A stretch of DNA of 64,000 nt from NCBI RefSeq assembly GCF_039543205.1, contig NZ_BAABJH010000006.1, forward strand, positions 186,001-250,000. Reading direction: 5' to 3'. This DNA comes from Flaviramulus_B aquimarinus (GTDB taxonomy: Bacteria > Bacteroidota > Bacteroidia > Flavobacteriales > Flavobacteriaceae). Positions within the stretch are counted from its first letter, which is position 1. The number at the start of each line of letters is the position of its first letter. Of this stretch, positions 44,606 through 52,761 are shown piece after piece. A program made the position numbers and the translations under genes. The notes beneath the pieces were generated by a model. That model saw only the letters and a list, made by a program, of their open reading frames with translations. It did not search any database and had not been told where the DNA came from.

Positions 44606-44986
44606 TTAATTCTCGAAATTTTTGAAACTTCCATCAGAATAAAAAACAACGATCCGTTCAATGGTTTTATCACTTTTTATATCAGATTTTAATTCATTGG
44701 TTGAAACAGAAGTTATTATTTCTTTTTCGATAGGCGGATAGGCTTTCTCAGATTTCTCTTTAGAAGGAAATTCTCCCTTGCCATTAAATAGCCAATAGAG
44801 ATCAACCTCAGGAAAAGCAGAAAGTACTTTTAAAACAAAATCTAAACTTGGCTTATTTCTACCAGATAAAATATGAGAGATACTTGATCGCTGTACACCA
44901 ATTTTTTCAGCGAAAGAGGAGGCGGATTCTCCATAATAATCCATCACTTTATGCAGTCGTTTTATAAAATTTTCAGTGTTTATCAT
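44606..44986 (-). CDS. XRE-family helix-turn-helix regulator, 126 aa
   Basis: A Cro/C1-type DNA-binding domain occupies about residues 5-65: SSFAEKIGVQRSSISHILSG is the helix-turn-helix, followed by RNKPSLDFVLKVLSAFPEVD and a YWLFNGKGEFP end. The short C-terminal part (about 70-126) with ERIVVFYSDGSFKNFEN has no recognised domain. Flavobacteriia have many such small regulators. Its own upstream region holds several TGTnnACA-type palindromes, one touching the start codon, which is the usual layout of an autorepressor. The divergent neighbour is an M14 carboxypeptidase. Confidence 0.88.
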   Translation of the reverse strand: MINTENFIKRLHKVMDYYGESASSFAEKIGVQRSSISHILSGRNKPSLDFVLKVLSAFPEVDLYWLFNGKGEFPSKEKSEKAYPPIEKEIITSVSTNELKSDIKSDKTIERIVVFYSDGSFKNFEN

Positions 44987-45279
44987 TGTAAATTACATGT
45001 GTGGTCAACTCTGTTTTACAAATGTAACAATATAACTTAAAAAATGGAGTTTTATTATGTTTAAATTTATTTTTTATATAAACTATCACTTCACTTTTTA
45101 AAATTTAAATTACTAGTTATCAATTATTTGAATTTACAAAAAATCAAATCATATAGATTTTAAACTTAGAATAGAATGGGGTTAATAGTTTTGTGTATTA
45201 TTGTAAACATATTGGCAACATGTCTTGTTTACATTTGTAAATTAGTAATTGTTTACATTTGTCATATAAATATATAAGT
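44987..45279. promoter_or_regulatory. Divergent control region with repeated TGTAAA/TTTACA palindromes
   Basis: Between the XRE gene and the M14 gene I count five related elements: TGTAAATTACA (44987-44997), TTTACAAATGTAA (45015-45027), TTGTAAACA (45201-45209), TGTTTACATTTGTAAA (45226-45241, holding a perfect TTTACA-TT-TGTAAA palindrome) and TGTTTACATTTGT (45250-45262). The last two share a 14-bp exact repeat TTGTTTACATTTGT spaced 24 bp apart. The last also contains TACATTTG (45254-45261), an exact -7 promoter box 18 bp before the M14 ATG. Binding here would block transcription of both genes. The regulator is probably the adjacent XRE protein. Confidence 0.6.
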
Positions 45280-46425
45280 ATGCAAGTTGAGTATATAAAA
45301 TCATTGTTTTCAAAGTATAAAGAAACTGGTTTATCTGGTCGTTATATAACGAATAAAGACATAGAACCTTTGTTAAATAATTTAAATGAAAGCATTGTTA
45401 TTGAAACTATTGGTAAGTCTGTTTTAGGGGATTCTATATATGGTTTAAAAATTGGTCATGGAAAAAAAAGAATCTTAATGTGGTCTCAAATGCACGGAAA
45501 TGAATCTACTACTACTAAGTCCTTGTTTGATCTTTTAAATACATTATTAGATAAAGATGCAAAGCTGAAATACATTTTAGATGCGTGTACATTATATATC
45601 ATCCCTATATTAAATCCAGATGGCGCCAAGGCTTATACCCGTATTAATGCCAATCAGGTTGATTTAAATAGAGATGCTCAAAATTTAACGCAACCAGAAA
45701 GCAAGGTTTTAAAATTTATTTTTGAATTGTTTAACCCACATTTTTGCTATAACCTTCATGGGCAACGTACTATTTTTAGTGCTGGAAACACTAATAAATT
45801 AGCAACGGTATCTTTTTTAGCACCTGCCCAAGATAAAGCCTGTACCGTAACGGCTAATAGAAAGATTGCTATGGATGTAATAAGTGTAATGAATACCGCT
45901 TTACAGGAAGTTATTCCAAATCAAGTTGGAGTATATGATGATGCTTTTAACTTAAATTGTGTTGGGGACACTTTTCAGAGTAACAACATACCAACCATTT
46001 TATTTGAAGCTGGGCATTACCCAAATGACTATGAACGAGAAAAAACACGGGAGCTAATTTATTTGTCATATATCACTTCGTTAGATTATATTTCTAAAAC
46101 CAACACTATGGGTGAGAACTATGAATCTTACTTTAATATTCCAGAAAATGATAAGTGTTTTTTAGATATTATCATTAGAAATACTAAAATAAATGGTGAT
46201 TTGGTTGATATTGGTATACAATATCAGGAAAAGCTGATTAAAGATAAAGTAAGATTTATTCCAAAAATCAACAAAATTGATAAAATGGATACATTTTTTG
46301 GACATCGGGAGATTGATGCTAAGGGATTTGAAGTATTTGATGATCATGGTCAATTATTGAAAATAGATAACGAAAACGTTTTCGTAATATTAAATAATGA
46401 GAAAATCTCATTATTACCGAAATAA
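45280..46425 (+). CDS. M14-family zinc carboxypeptidase, 381 aa
   Basis: Zinc peptidase that removes C-terminal residues from peptides or trims peptidoglycan or related substrates. Zinc ligands are His72 and Glu75 (MHGNEST) and a later His in CYNLHGQRT; INANQVDLNRD carries the substrate-binding Asn/Arg, and the general base Glu lies in ILFEAGHYPNDYE. No signal peptide is visible, so the enzyme is probably cytoplasmic. The ATG at 45280 follows the promoter box; the in-frame TTG at 45259 lies within it. It is followed by an Lrp regulator, and its promoter region carries the putative XRE operators. Confidence 0.9.
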   Translation: MQVEYIKSLFSKYKETGLSGRYITNKDIEPLLNNLNESIVIETIGKSVLGDSIYGLKIGHGKKRILMWSQMHGNESTTTKSLFDLLNTLLDKDAKLKYILDACTLYIIPILNPDGAKAYTRINANQVDLNRDAQNLTQPESKVLKFIFELFNPHFCYNLHGQRTIFSAGNTNKLATVSFLAPAQDKACTVTANRKIAMDVISVMNTALQEVIPNQVGVYDDAFNLNCVGDTFQSNNIPTILFEAGHYPNDYEREKTRELIYLSYITSLDYISKTNTMGENYESYFNIPENDKCFLDIIIRNTKINGDLVDIGIQYQEKLIKDKVRFIPKINKIDKMDTFFGHREIDAKGFEVFDDHGQLLKIDNENVFVILNNEKISLLPK

Positions 46426-46463
46426 AACGTACTATTTATGAGTTATTATTAATAAAAATGTAT

Positions 46464-46471
46464 TAATTTTG
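46464..46471 (+). promoter_or_regulatory. Bacteroidota -7 promoter motif TAATTTTG for the Lrp gene
   Basis: It matches TAnnTTTG and lies 25 bp before the Lrp-family ATG, so this gene may be transcribed separately from the M14 gene. No -33 TTG is obvious. Confidence 0.4.
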
Positions 46472-46496
46472 CTTTTTATTTAAGAATAAATTAATT

Positions 46497-46976
46497 ATGG
46501 GGAAAATTAAATTAGACGAAATCGATCATCAAATTCTTGATATGTTAATTGATAACACAAGAATTCCATTTACAGACATTGCTAAAAAATTATTAATCTC
46601 TGCAGGTACTGTTCATGTACGTGTTAAAAAAATGGAAGAATCTGGAATAATTAGAGGATCTTCATTAATGCTAGATTATAAAAAACTTGGATATTCATTC
46701 ATAGCATATGTTGGAGTATACTTAAACAACACTTCCCAAACTAAGTTCGTTTTAGAACGCATAAATGAAATTCCTTATGTTACAGTAGCTCACATTACAA
46801 CAGGAAAGTTTAATATTTTCTGTAAAATTAGAGCTAGAAGTACTGAGCATGCTAAAGAAGTTATCTTTTTATTAGATGCTATTGAAGGTGTTTACAGAAC
46901 TGAGACCATGATTTCTTTAGAAGAAAGCATAAACGATAAAAAACGTTTAATGCATTCTATTTTTAATGATATGTAA
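46497..46976 (+). CDS. Lrp/AsnC-family transcriptional regulator, 159 aa
   Basis: An N-terminal winged helix-turn-helix (LDEIDHQILDMLIDNTRIPF, then DIAKKLLISAGTVHVRVKKM) is followed by the RAM/AsnC ligand-binding domain with GYSFIAYVGVYLNN and HITTGKFNIFCKIRA, as in Lrp/AsnC. Such regulators sense amino acids and control amino-acid metabolism genes or act globally. It lies 71 bp after the M14 carboxypeptidase gene, in agreement with a link to peptide or amino-acid use, and ends at a hairpin. The ligand cannot be told from the sequence. Confidence 0.93.
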   Translation: MGKIKLDEIDHQILDMLIDNTRIPFTDIAKKLLISAGTVHVRVKKMEESGIIRGSSLMLDYKKLGYSFIAYVGVYLNNTSQTKFVLERINEIPYVTVAHITTGKFNIFCKIRARSTEHAKEVIFLLDAIEGVYRTETMISLEESINDKKRLMHSIFNDM

Positions 46977-47005
46977 ATTTTATTTTATATAATATTTTTA
47001 AAAAG

Positions 47006-47028
47006 ACCCTTAATTTAAGGGTTTTTTT
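47006..47028 (+). terminator. Terminator of the Lrp gene
   Basis: ACCCTTAA and TTAAGGGT form an 8-bp stem followed by six or seven T residues, about 30 bp after the Lrp stop. Confidence 0.85.
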
Positions 47029-47163
47029 ATGGACAATATGTTGTAAACATGACTCTTATCTAATTTTTAGCGTTTTAAATGGTATTTTTTTTAAATTAGC
47101 AACGTACCATAAGTGATATTGTATTATGGTTAAATCTGTCACCGCTCAAATCTTAATTCAAAA

Positions 47164-48264
47164 ATGAAATTACTTTACATAGTTAATCAAATAAATGGAA
47201 CGACAGGACAAGAGAGAATTATAGCTTTAAAATCCAATTATTTTATAAAACACTATGGCTATGAAGTCACTATATTAACTTTAGACGAAGTTGAGGATAC
47301 TCCGTTTTTTGAATTAAGCGAAGCTATTAAGATTCATAATATCCCAAAGCTTAGCAATAGTATATCACATCATTTTTCTAGATTCAAAAAAATAAACGAG
47401 ATATTGAAAGCCGAAGCACCTTCAGTTGTTATTGTTTGTATTGATAATATATTTGGATTGTATCTCCCCATTTTTCTAAAAAAGAATTTCCAATTGATTT
47501 ATGAACGTCATAATTCAAAACGTGTCAATTATACCCAAAATGCTACATCTATAAAGGACAAAATCATTAACATAGGAAAAAAGTTGTTGTTGAAAGGAGG
47601 TCGACGGTATGATACTTTAGTGCTGTTGTCTGATGACCATATAAAAGAATGGAAAAATTTAAAAAACCTGACTGTAATAAGCAATCCTTTAATCTTTTAT
47701 CCAGATGAGCATGCTAAATTAGAAAACAAGAAAGTGTTGGCTGTTGGTAGACATACACATCAAAAAGGATTTGACATGCTTTTAAAAAGTTGGAAAGAAG
47801 TTGTAAAAACTTACAAGGACTGGACATTAGAAATTTATGGTAAAAAAGATGAGACTCTAAGTATGTTATCATTAGCAAAAGACTATGGCATATTAGACTA
47901 TATAAATTTCCATGATCCTGTTTCAAACATTATGGATGTATATATGGAATCCTCAATTTATGCCCTTTCATCAAGGTTTGAAGGGTTTCCTTTAGTTCTT
48001 ATAGAAACTATGGCTTGCGGTGTTCCTGCGGTAGCCTTTAATTGCCCTTGTGGAGTTCAAGAACTAATTACTCATAGAGAAGATGGTATTCTCGTTAATA
48101 TTGATGATACAGACTCTTTTGCAAAATCATTAATTAATTTAATGGAAAACCCGCAAAAACGAAAAAAAATGGGACATCAAGCTCGAGAAAGTATTCTAAG
48201 ACTATCTCCAGATAATATATTCCCAAAATGGAAAAACCTTTTTGAAACATTGTTAAGTAAATGA
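47164..48264 (+). CDS. Glycosyltransferase family 4, 366 aa
   Basis: First gene of the plus-strand block. GT-B fold: an N-terminal acceptor domain with LYIVNQINGTTGQERI and the donor domain with VLAVGRHTHQKGFDMLLKSW and the motif SSRFEGFPLVLIETMACG, an intact EX7E. It should add a sugar from a nucleotide donor to a lipid-linked or surface glycan at the cytoplasmic membrane. Its stop overlaps a 24-codon micro-ORF (ATGA), and the MBOAT gene follows 91 bp on, so the block appears to be one transcription unit. Specificity unknown. Confidence 0.9.
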   Translation: MKLLYIVNQINGTTGQERIIALKSNYFIKHYGYEVTILTLDEVEDTPFFELSEAIKIHNIPKLSNSISHHFSRFKKINEILKAEAPSVVIVCIDNIFGLYLPIFLKKNFQLIYERHNSKRVNYTQNATSIKDKIINIGKKLLLKGGRRYDTLVLLSDDHIKEWKNLKNLTVISNPLIFYPDEHAKLENKKVLAVGRHTHQKGFDMLLKSWKEVVKTYKDWTLEIYGKKDETLSMLSLAKDYGILDYINFHDPVSNIMDVYMESSIYALSSRFEGFPLVLIETMACGVPAVAFNCPCGVQELITHREDGILVNIDDTDSFAKSLINLMENPQKRKKMGHQARESILRLSPDNIFPKWKNLFETLLSK

Positions 48265-48335
48265 AACCACAAAATGTATTAAGCTACTTACTATGGATTT
48301 TGCTTTTTAGTATCCTGTTTATATATATAAAATAA
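48261..48335 (+). CDS. Candidate 24-codon membrane micro-ORF between GT4 and MBOAT
   Basis: The ATG overlaps the GT4 stop (ATGA) and the frame ends at TAA 21 bp before the MBOAT gene. The product, starting MKPQNVLSYLLW and ending SILFIYIK, is a single hydrophobic helix. Gram-positive dlt operons also carry a very short one-helix protein, DltX, ending in an F-I-Y motif, so the resemblance is suggestive. It is too short for confidence, and low-complexity AT-rich DNA can give such frames by chance. Confidence 0.35.
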   Translation: MKPQNVLSYLLWILLFSILFIYIK

Positions 48336-48355
48336 TGCGCTTATCTTGACTTTCT

Positions 48356-49807
48356 ATGATATTTAATTCATTAGAGTTTTTTATATTTCTATTTATAGTA
48401 TTTATACTGTATTGGGGGCTTTTAAAAAAAAACCTTAAAACCCAAAATATCCTGATTTTAATATCAAGCTATGTTTTTTATAGTTGGTGGGATTGGCGAT
48501 TCCTCTCATTAATTCTACTAAGTACTGTAGTCGATTATTTTGTTGGCTTAAATATTCATGCTAATAGTAAACAATCAAAACGAAAACAATGGCTATGGGT
48601 TAGTGTGTTTTTTAATGTTGGTCTTTTAGGATTTTTTAAATATTATAATTTTTTTGTCGATTCGTGGATTGATATGTTTTCCATGATGGGCTATACTTTA
48701 AAAAGTACATGGACGCTAAAAGTTATTCTTCCAGTTGGAATTTCATTTTATACGTTTCAGACCATGTCATATTCGTTTGATATTTATTATAAAAAACTAA
48801 AACCAACAAAAGATTTTTTATCCTTTGCCACATTTGTAAGTTTCTTTCCGCAATTAGTTGCTGGTCCGATTGAGCGTGCTTCTAATTTATTACACCAAAT
48901 CCAAAACAAAAGAATATTTAATTATAATCAATCCGTTAGCGGCATAAAGCTTATTTTATGGGGTTTGTTTAAAAAAATAGTTATTGCAGATTCACTAGGC
49001 CTTATAGTCGACGATGTTTTTGCTAATTATCATACATACCCAGCATCGACACTAGTTTTAGGTATTGTTTTTTTTAGTTTTCAGATTTATGGCGATTTTA
49101 GTGGTTATTCAGACATAGCGATTGGCACGGCTAAACTTTTTGGAATAGAATTAATGTCTAATTTTAAATTTCCTATTTTCTCAAGAAATGTTGCAGAATA
49201 TTGGCAACGTTGGCATGTGTCGCTTTCAACTTGGTTTAGACATTATATTTATATTCCGTTAGGTGGTTCTAGGGTTAGCAAGTTAAAATCTGTTAGGAAT
49301 ATTATAATTGTTTTTTTAATTAGCGGGTTTTGGCATGGTGCTAATTGGACCTTTATTTTTTGGGGAGCATTTCATGCATTGGTATTTATCCCCGTGTTTT
49401 TAATGGGAAGGAATACAATTTATAAAAATAGTGTAGTGGGTGAAAACTCATTTTTCCCAACATTAACAGAAATAGGGCAGGTGCTACTTACATTTATAAT
49501 AGTTACATTTTCTAGAATATTTTTCAGGTCTAATTCCATTACAGATGCATTTGCTTTTATAGAACGTTTATTTTCTAATTCCTCATATGACGTTTACCAG
49601 CATCCAATGGGTTATAGAATGATTGATTATTATATCCTTATAATATTATTTGTTTTGTATGAATACCGTATTAGAAAAGATGAACGTTCCCCTTTTAAAT
49701 TTAAATCCAAAGTCGTTAGATTTATTGCTTATACAGTTGTAGTTTTGGGAATGCTTTTATTTTATGATAGCAATATGGACCGATCATTTATATATTTTCA
49801 ATTCTAA
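48356..49807 (+). CDS. MBOAT-family O-acyltransferase (DltB/AlgI-like), 483 aa
   Basis: A membrane acyltransferase with about ten to twelve helices. The conserved region FPQLVAGPIERA (about 164-175), YGDFSGYSDIAIGTAKLFGI (about 245-264), EYWQRWHVSLSTWFRHYIY and the active-site segment SGFWHGANWTFIFWGAFHAL (His327, His340) are those of AlgI/DltB. The last six residues, FIYFQF (478-483), resemble the C-terminal DltX motif whose Tyr is reported to carry the acyl group during teichoic-acid D-alanylation. With the downstream adenylation enzyme and carrier protein it forms a set for acylating an envelope polymer. The GNAT-like gene follows after 60 bp. Confidence 0.92.
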   Translation: MIFNSLEFFIFLFIVFILYWGLLKKNLKTQNILILISSYVFYSWWDWRFLSLILLSTVVDYFVGLNIHANSKQSKRKQWLWVSVFFNVGLLGFFKYYNFFVDSWIDMFSMMGYTLKSTWTLKVILPVGISFYTFQTMSYSFDIYYKKLKPTKDFLSFATFVSFFPQLVAGPIERASNLLHQIQNKRIFNYNQSVSGIKLILWGLFKKIVIADSLGLIVDDVFANYHTYPASTLVLGIVFFSFQIYGDFSGYSDIAIGTAKLFGIELMSNFKFPIFSRNVAEYWQRWHVSLSTWFRHYIYIPLGGSRVSKLKSVRNIIIVFLISGFWHGANWTFIFWGAFHALVFIPVFLMGRNTIYKNSVVGENSFFPTLTEIGQVLLTFIIVTFSRIFFRSNSITDAFAFIERLFSNSSYDVYQHPMGYRMIDYYILIILFVLYEYRIRKDERSPFKFKSKVVRFIAYTVVVLGMLLFYDSNMDRSFIYFQF

Positions 49808-49867
49808 TTACAAGTTAAATATATATTATTTTAGTTTTAAATCTTAAAAATAGCAAACATCCATTTA

Positions 49868-50968
49868 ATGAATAATAACTTAGAGGTCATAACTTTAACA
49901 AAAAAAAATCTCAAAGAAGCCATTCATCAAAATAAGTATTGGGGCAATACATATGAAGCGCCTTTTTCTAAAAACAAGGCAAAATGGATGATTGAAAACA
50001 ATCGTGCGCAAGATGATGATATATTGGCTGTTCTAGGTTATGAAAACCATGCCATTGTAGCGTTTGTATCTTTAGTTCCAGATTGGGTCAAAACCAAAAA
50101 TGATGGTGTAAAAAACATATTTTGGAGTCAAAGATGGTGGGCAAAAGATGCCTATAAAGACACCATTCTTCCTACATATGCTAAAAGTATATCGCTTAAA
50201 GAATCTAATAACCAAGTGCTCATAAAGTTTTTAGGCGATAATACTAAAGCCTATTATGAAAAGCAACCTTTTACTAAATTTTCTGAAAGAAAACGCTATA
50301 TCATCATTTTTAGTTTAGATTACGATATTCTGATTTACAAAAAGAAAAGCCTTAAAAAAATAGCGACTCTATTGAAAGTTCTTGATAGAATCTCACACAA
50401 AATGATTTCATCAATTAACACATTAAAGAATAAACAAAAAACTAGAAATTTAGAATTTGCGTATGTATCTTCCATAGACAAAAACACTTGGCATTTTATT
50501 GAAAAACAGTGTTACCATGATATCATACCAAAAACACAAGACTATATTAATTGGCAAATAAGTAATAAACAGTATCATGTTGTAAATGATGAAGCGAATA
50601 AGCCAAATAATACTTGTTTATTATCTAGTATAGCTAATAACATATATAATTTAAATTTTCTGGTAAAGAAAGAAAGAAAAACGATTGGTTTTATATCAGG
50701 ATTTGTTTCAGGAAATAGATTTATAGTAAGGTATTTTTGCGCCAATGACAACCATTTTGATGACTGTGTAGATGCATTGATTAAAAATTTTATAAAAACA
50801 AAATGCACCCTACTTCAAACCGAAAATAGTATTTTAGGGGAACGCATAAATAATAGATACTTGGCTGTATATACTGATGCTAAGCAGCTGTTCTCTCTTG
50901 TTCATAATGATGTTGGTGAGTCTTTTAAAAATGTAGTTGTGAATGATCAAGACGGTAACTTTTTCTAA
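49868..50968 (+). CDS. GNAT-like acyltransferase-fold protein, 366 aa
   Basis: It lies between the MBOAT and adenylation genes (60 bp and 12 bp gaps). The N-terminal half shows a Trp-rich segment with PFSKNKAKWMIENNRAQDDD and ILAVLGYENHAIVAFVSLVPDW; the C-terminal half has KTIGFISGFVSGNRFIVRYF. Both recall the beta strands of a GNAT fold (a tandem or FemAB-like arrangement), but motif A is weak and no acetyl-CoA loop is clear. The protein is soluble. It may modify the aminoacyl group or sugar; the name is tentative. Confidence 0.7.
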   Translation: MNNNLEVITLTKKNLKEAIHQNKYWGNTYEAPFSKNKAKWMIENNRAQDDDILAVLGYENHAIVAFVSLVPDWVKTKNDGVKNIFWSQRWWAKDAYKDTILPTYAKSISLKESNNQVLIKFLGDNTKAYYEKQPFTKFSERKRYIIIFSLDYDILIYKKKSLKKIATLLKVLDRISHKMISSINTLKNKQKTRNLEFAYVSSIDKNTWHFIEKQCYHDIIPKTQDYINWQISNKQYHVVNDEANKPNNTCLLSSIANNIYNLNFLVKKERKTIGFISGFVSGNRFIVRYFCANDNHFDDCVDALIKNFIKTKCTLLQTENSILGERINNRYLAVYTDAKQLFSLVHNDVGESFKNVVVNDQDGNFF

Positions 50969-50980
50969 TTTAGTGGTCTT

Positions 50981-52489
50981 ATGAACTTGATTAATAGCTT
51001 ATACAACGCTTTTGTACAAAACAAAGAAAAGCATGTTTTTTGTATAAATGATGTCTTTTATACTTATGAAAATTTATTAGCGTGTATTATAAAAACCAGA
51101 AAAATTATAGCTGATCATATTGCTGATAATGAATCCTTTATAGGCTTGGTGACTAACAATGATTTAGAAACCTATGCTACGATTTTTTCGATATGGATGG
51201 AGGGAAAAGCATATATTCCAGTAAACCCTACTGCTCCAATAAGTAGAAATGAGGCTATTTTTAAGGCCATAGATGTACACTATGTTTTTGATTCTTCACA
51301 AAAAACAGATTTTACGTCATTCAAAGTATTAAATATAAACCATTTTGAAAATACTACTCAGTCATTATCATTATTCGAACCTGTTAAGTTTGATGACAAA
51401 AGTATAGCCTATGTCTTATTTACTAGTGGTAGCACTGGAAACCCTAAGGGTGTTCCTATAAGTTTTAAAAATTTAAATGCACTTTTTAACGAACTTGATA
51501 TTGACGATGAGTACAAGCTTAAATCTTCCGATAGGTGTTTACAAATGTATGATTTAACATTCGATGCTTCATTAACAGCACTTTTGCCTACACTTTTAGT
51601 TGGTGCTTGTGCATATACAGTGCCATCAAATGTCATAAAATATTTATATGTATTTAAGTTGTTGGTAAAGCACAAGCTAACCGTGTTAAAAATGGTGCCA
51701 TCAATAATTTATTATTTAAGACCATATTTTCCGGAAATTAATGCAACATCGGTTAGGTATTGTGTTTTTGGAGGTGAAAAATTATATAAGGACATAGTTG
51801 ATGAATGGGTTAAATGCATACCAAATAGTAAAGTTCTGAACCATTATGGGCCAACCGAGTTTACAGTTTGTAGTGGCTACTATAATTATAAAATAGCTGA
51901 TAGTAATAAATCCCATAATGGTGTGTTGTCAATAGGGAAACCTTTTAAAAATGTAGATTACCTTATATTGGATGGTAATAATAACGTCCTTCCTGATGAT
52001 AATGTAGAAGGGGAGTTGTGTTTAGCAGGTAATCAACTTACTCAAGGGTATTGGAAAAATGATAAATTGAATGCATCTTCATTTTTTATAAATAAAACGG
52101 ATTTAGACGTTGCAAAGCGATTTTATAAAACTGGAGATTTATGTTATCGAGATGAAGATGGTTTTTATATGTATGTTGGAAGAAAAGATTTTCAGGTAAA
52201 GATTGGAGGGTATAGAGTAGAGTTAGGGGAAATAGAATACCATGCTAGAAATCATGCATCTACAAATGCTTTGAATTTAGTTGTAATTGATGTTAAGAAT
52301 TCTAGTAATAATGACGAGCTTGTTTTAGTAATAGAAAGTAGTAAATTTGACACCACAGATTTATTGGTTTATATGAATGAAAAATTAGCAGAATATATGG
52401 TGCCCAATAAAGTGTTTTTTTTAGATAAGTTTCCGTATAATAGCAACGGGAAACTAGATAGAAAAAAACTAAAAGAATTAATAGGATAA
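50981..52489 (+). CDS. Amino-acid adenylation enzyme (DltA-like), 502 aa
   Basis: Stand-alone adenylate-forming enzyme that activates an amino acid with ATP and loads it onto a carrier protein. Core motifs in order: A3 LFTSGSTGNPKG (about 146-157), A4 FDAS (194-197), A5 NHYGPTEFTVC (287-297), A7 YKTGDL (382-387), A8 GRKDFQVKIGGYRVELGEIE (400-419) and A10 NGKLDRKKL with catalytic Lys491. Asp195 sits where NRPS and DltA enzymes bind the substrate amino group. The length matches DltA, and there is no fused carrier domain. The carrier-protein gene follows after 9 bp. Substrate unknown, possibly D-alanine. Confidence 0.9.
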   Translation: MNLINSLYNAFVQNKEKHVFCINDVFYTYENLLACIIKTRKIIADHIADNESFIGLVTNNDLETYATIFSIWMEGKAYIPVNPTAPISRNEAIFKAIDVHYVFDSSQKTDFTSFKVLNINHFENTTQSLSLFEPVKFDDKSIAYVLFTSGSTGNPKGVPISFKNLNALFNELDIDDEYKLKSSDRCLQMYDLTFDASLTALLPTLLVGACAYTVPSNVIKYLYVFKLLVKHKLTVLKMVPSIIYYLRPYFPEINATSVRYCVFGGEKLYKDIVDEWVKCIPNSKVLNHYGPTEFTVCSGYYNYKIADSNKSHNGVLSIGKPFKNVDYLILDGNNNVLPDDNVEGELCLAGNQLTQGYWKNDKLNASSFFINKTDLDVAKRFYKTGDLCYRDEDGFYMYVGRKDFQVKIGGYRVELGEIEYHARNHASTNALNLVVIDVKNSSNNDELVLVIESSKFDTTDLLVYMNEKLAEYMVPNKVFFLDKFPYNSNGKLDRKKLKELIG

Positions 52490-52498
52490 AATACAGGT

Positions 52499-52744
52499 AT
52501 GAATAAAAATGATATGTTAGCTGATATAAAAACATCATTTGTAAAAATATTAGAGCATGATAATTTTGAGCTAAATGAAACAACAACAGCAAAAGATGTA
52601 GATGGGTGGGAATCTATTACACATTTGCTTATTATTAATGAAGTAGAAAAATCCTTTAACATTAAATTTAAGCTTATGGACTTAATGTCTATGGAAAATG
52701 TTGGCGATTTAATGGCTATTATTGAAAAAGAATTAGCAGCTTAA
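52499..52744 (+). CDS. Acyl/peptidyl carrier protein (DltC-like), 81 aa
   Basis: A four-helix carrier protein with the phosphopantetheine attachment Ser39 in VDGWESITHLL. It begins MNKNDMLADIKTSFVKIL and ends VGDLMAIIEKELAA, as in stand-alone carrier proteins. The length equals DltC. Only 9 bp separate it from the adenylation gene, so it is the likely partner. The plus-strand block ends here, 17 bp before the end of the opposing formyltransferase gene. Confidence 0.92.
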   Translation: MNKNDMLADIKTSFVKILEHDNFELNETTTAKDVDGWESITHLLIINEVEKSFNIKFKLMDLMSMENVGDLMAIIEKELAA

Positions 52745-52761
52745 GTAAGCCACCCCCATCT

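Noticed and set aside
44566..44673. Longer N-terminus of the small lipoprotein, overlapping the XRE gene
   Set aside because: It would place the lipoprotein signal inside the protein and overlap the regulator by 68 bp.
44606..44986. The XRE regulator as a phage repressor marking a prophage
   Set aside because: No integrase, capsid, terminase or lysis genes are near; the neighbours are ordinary chromosomal genes.
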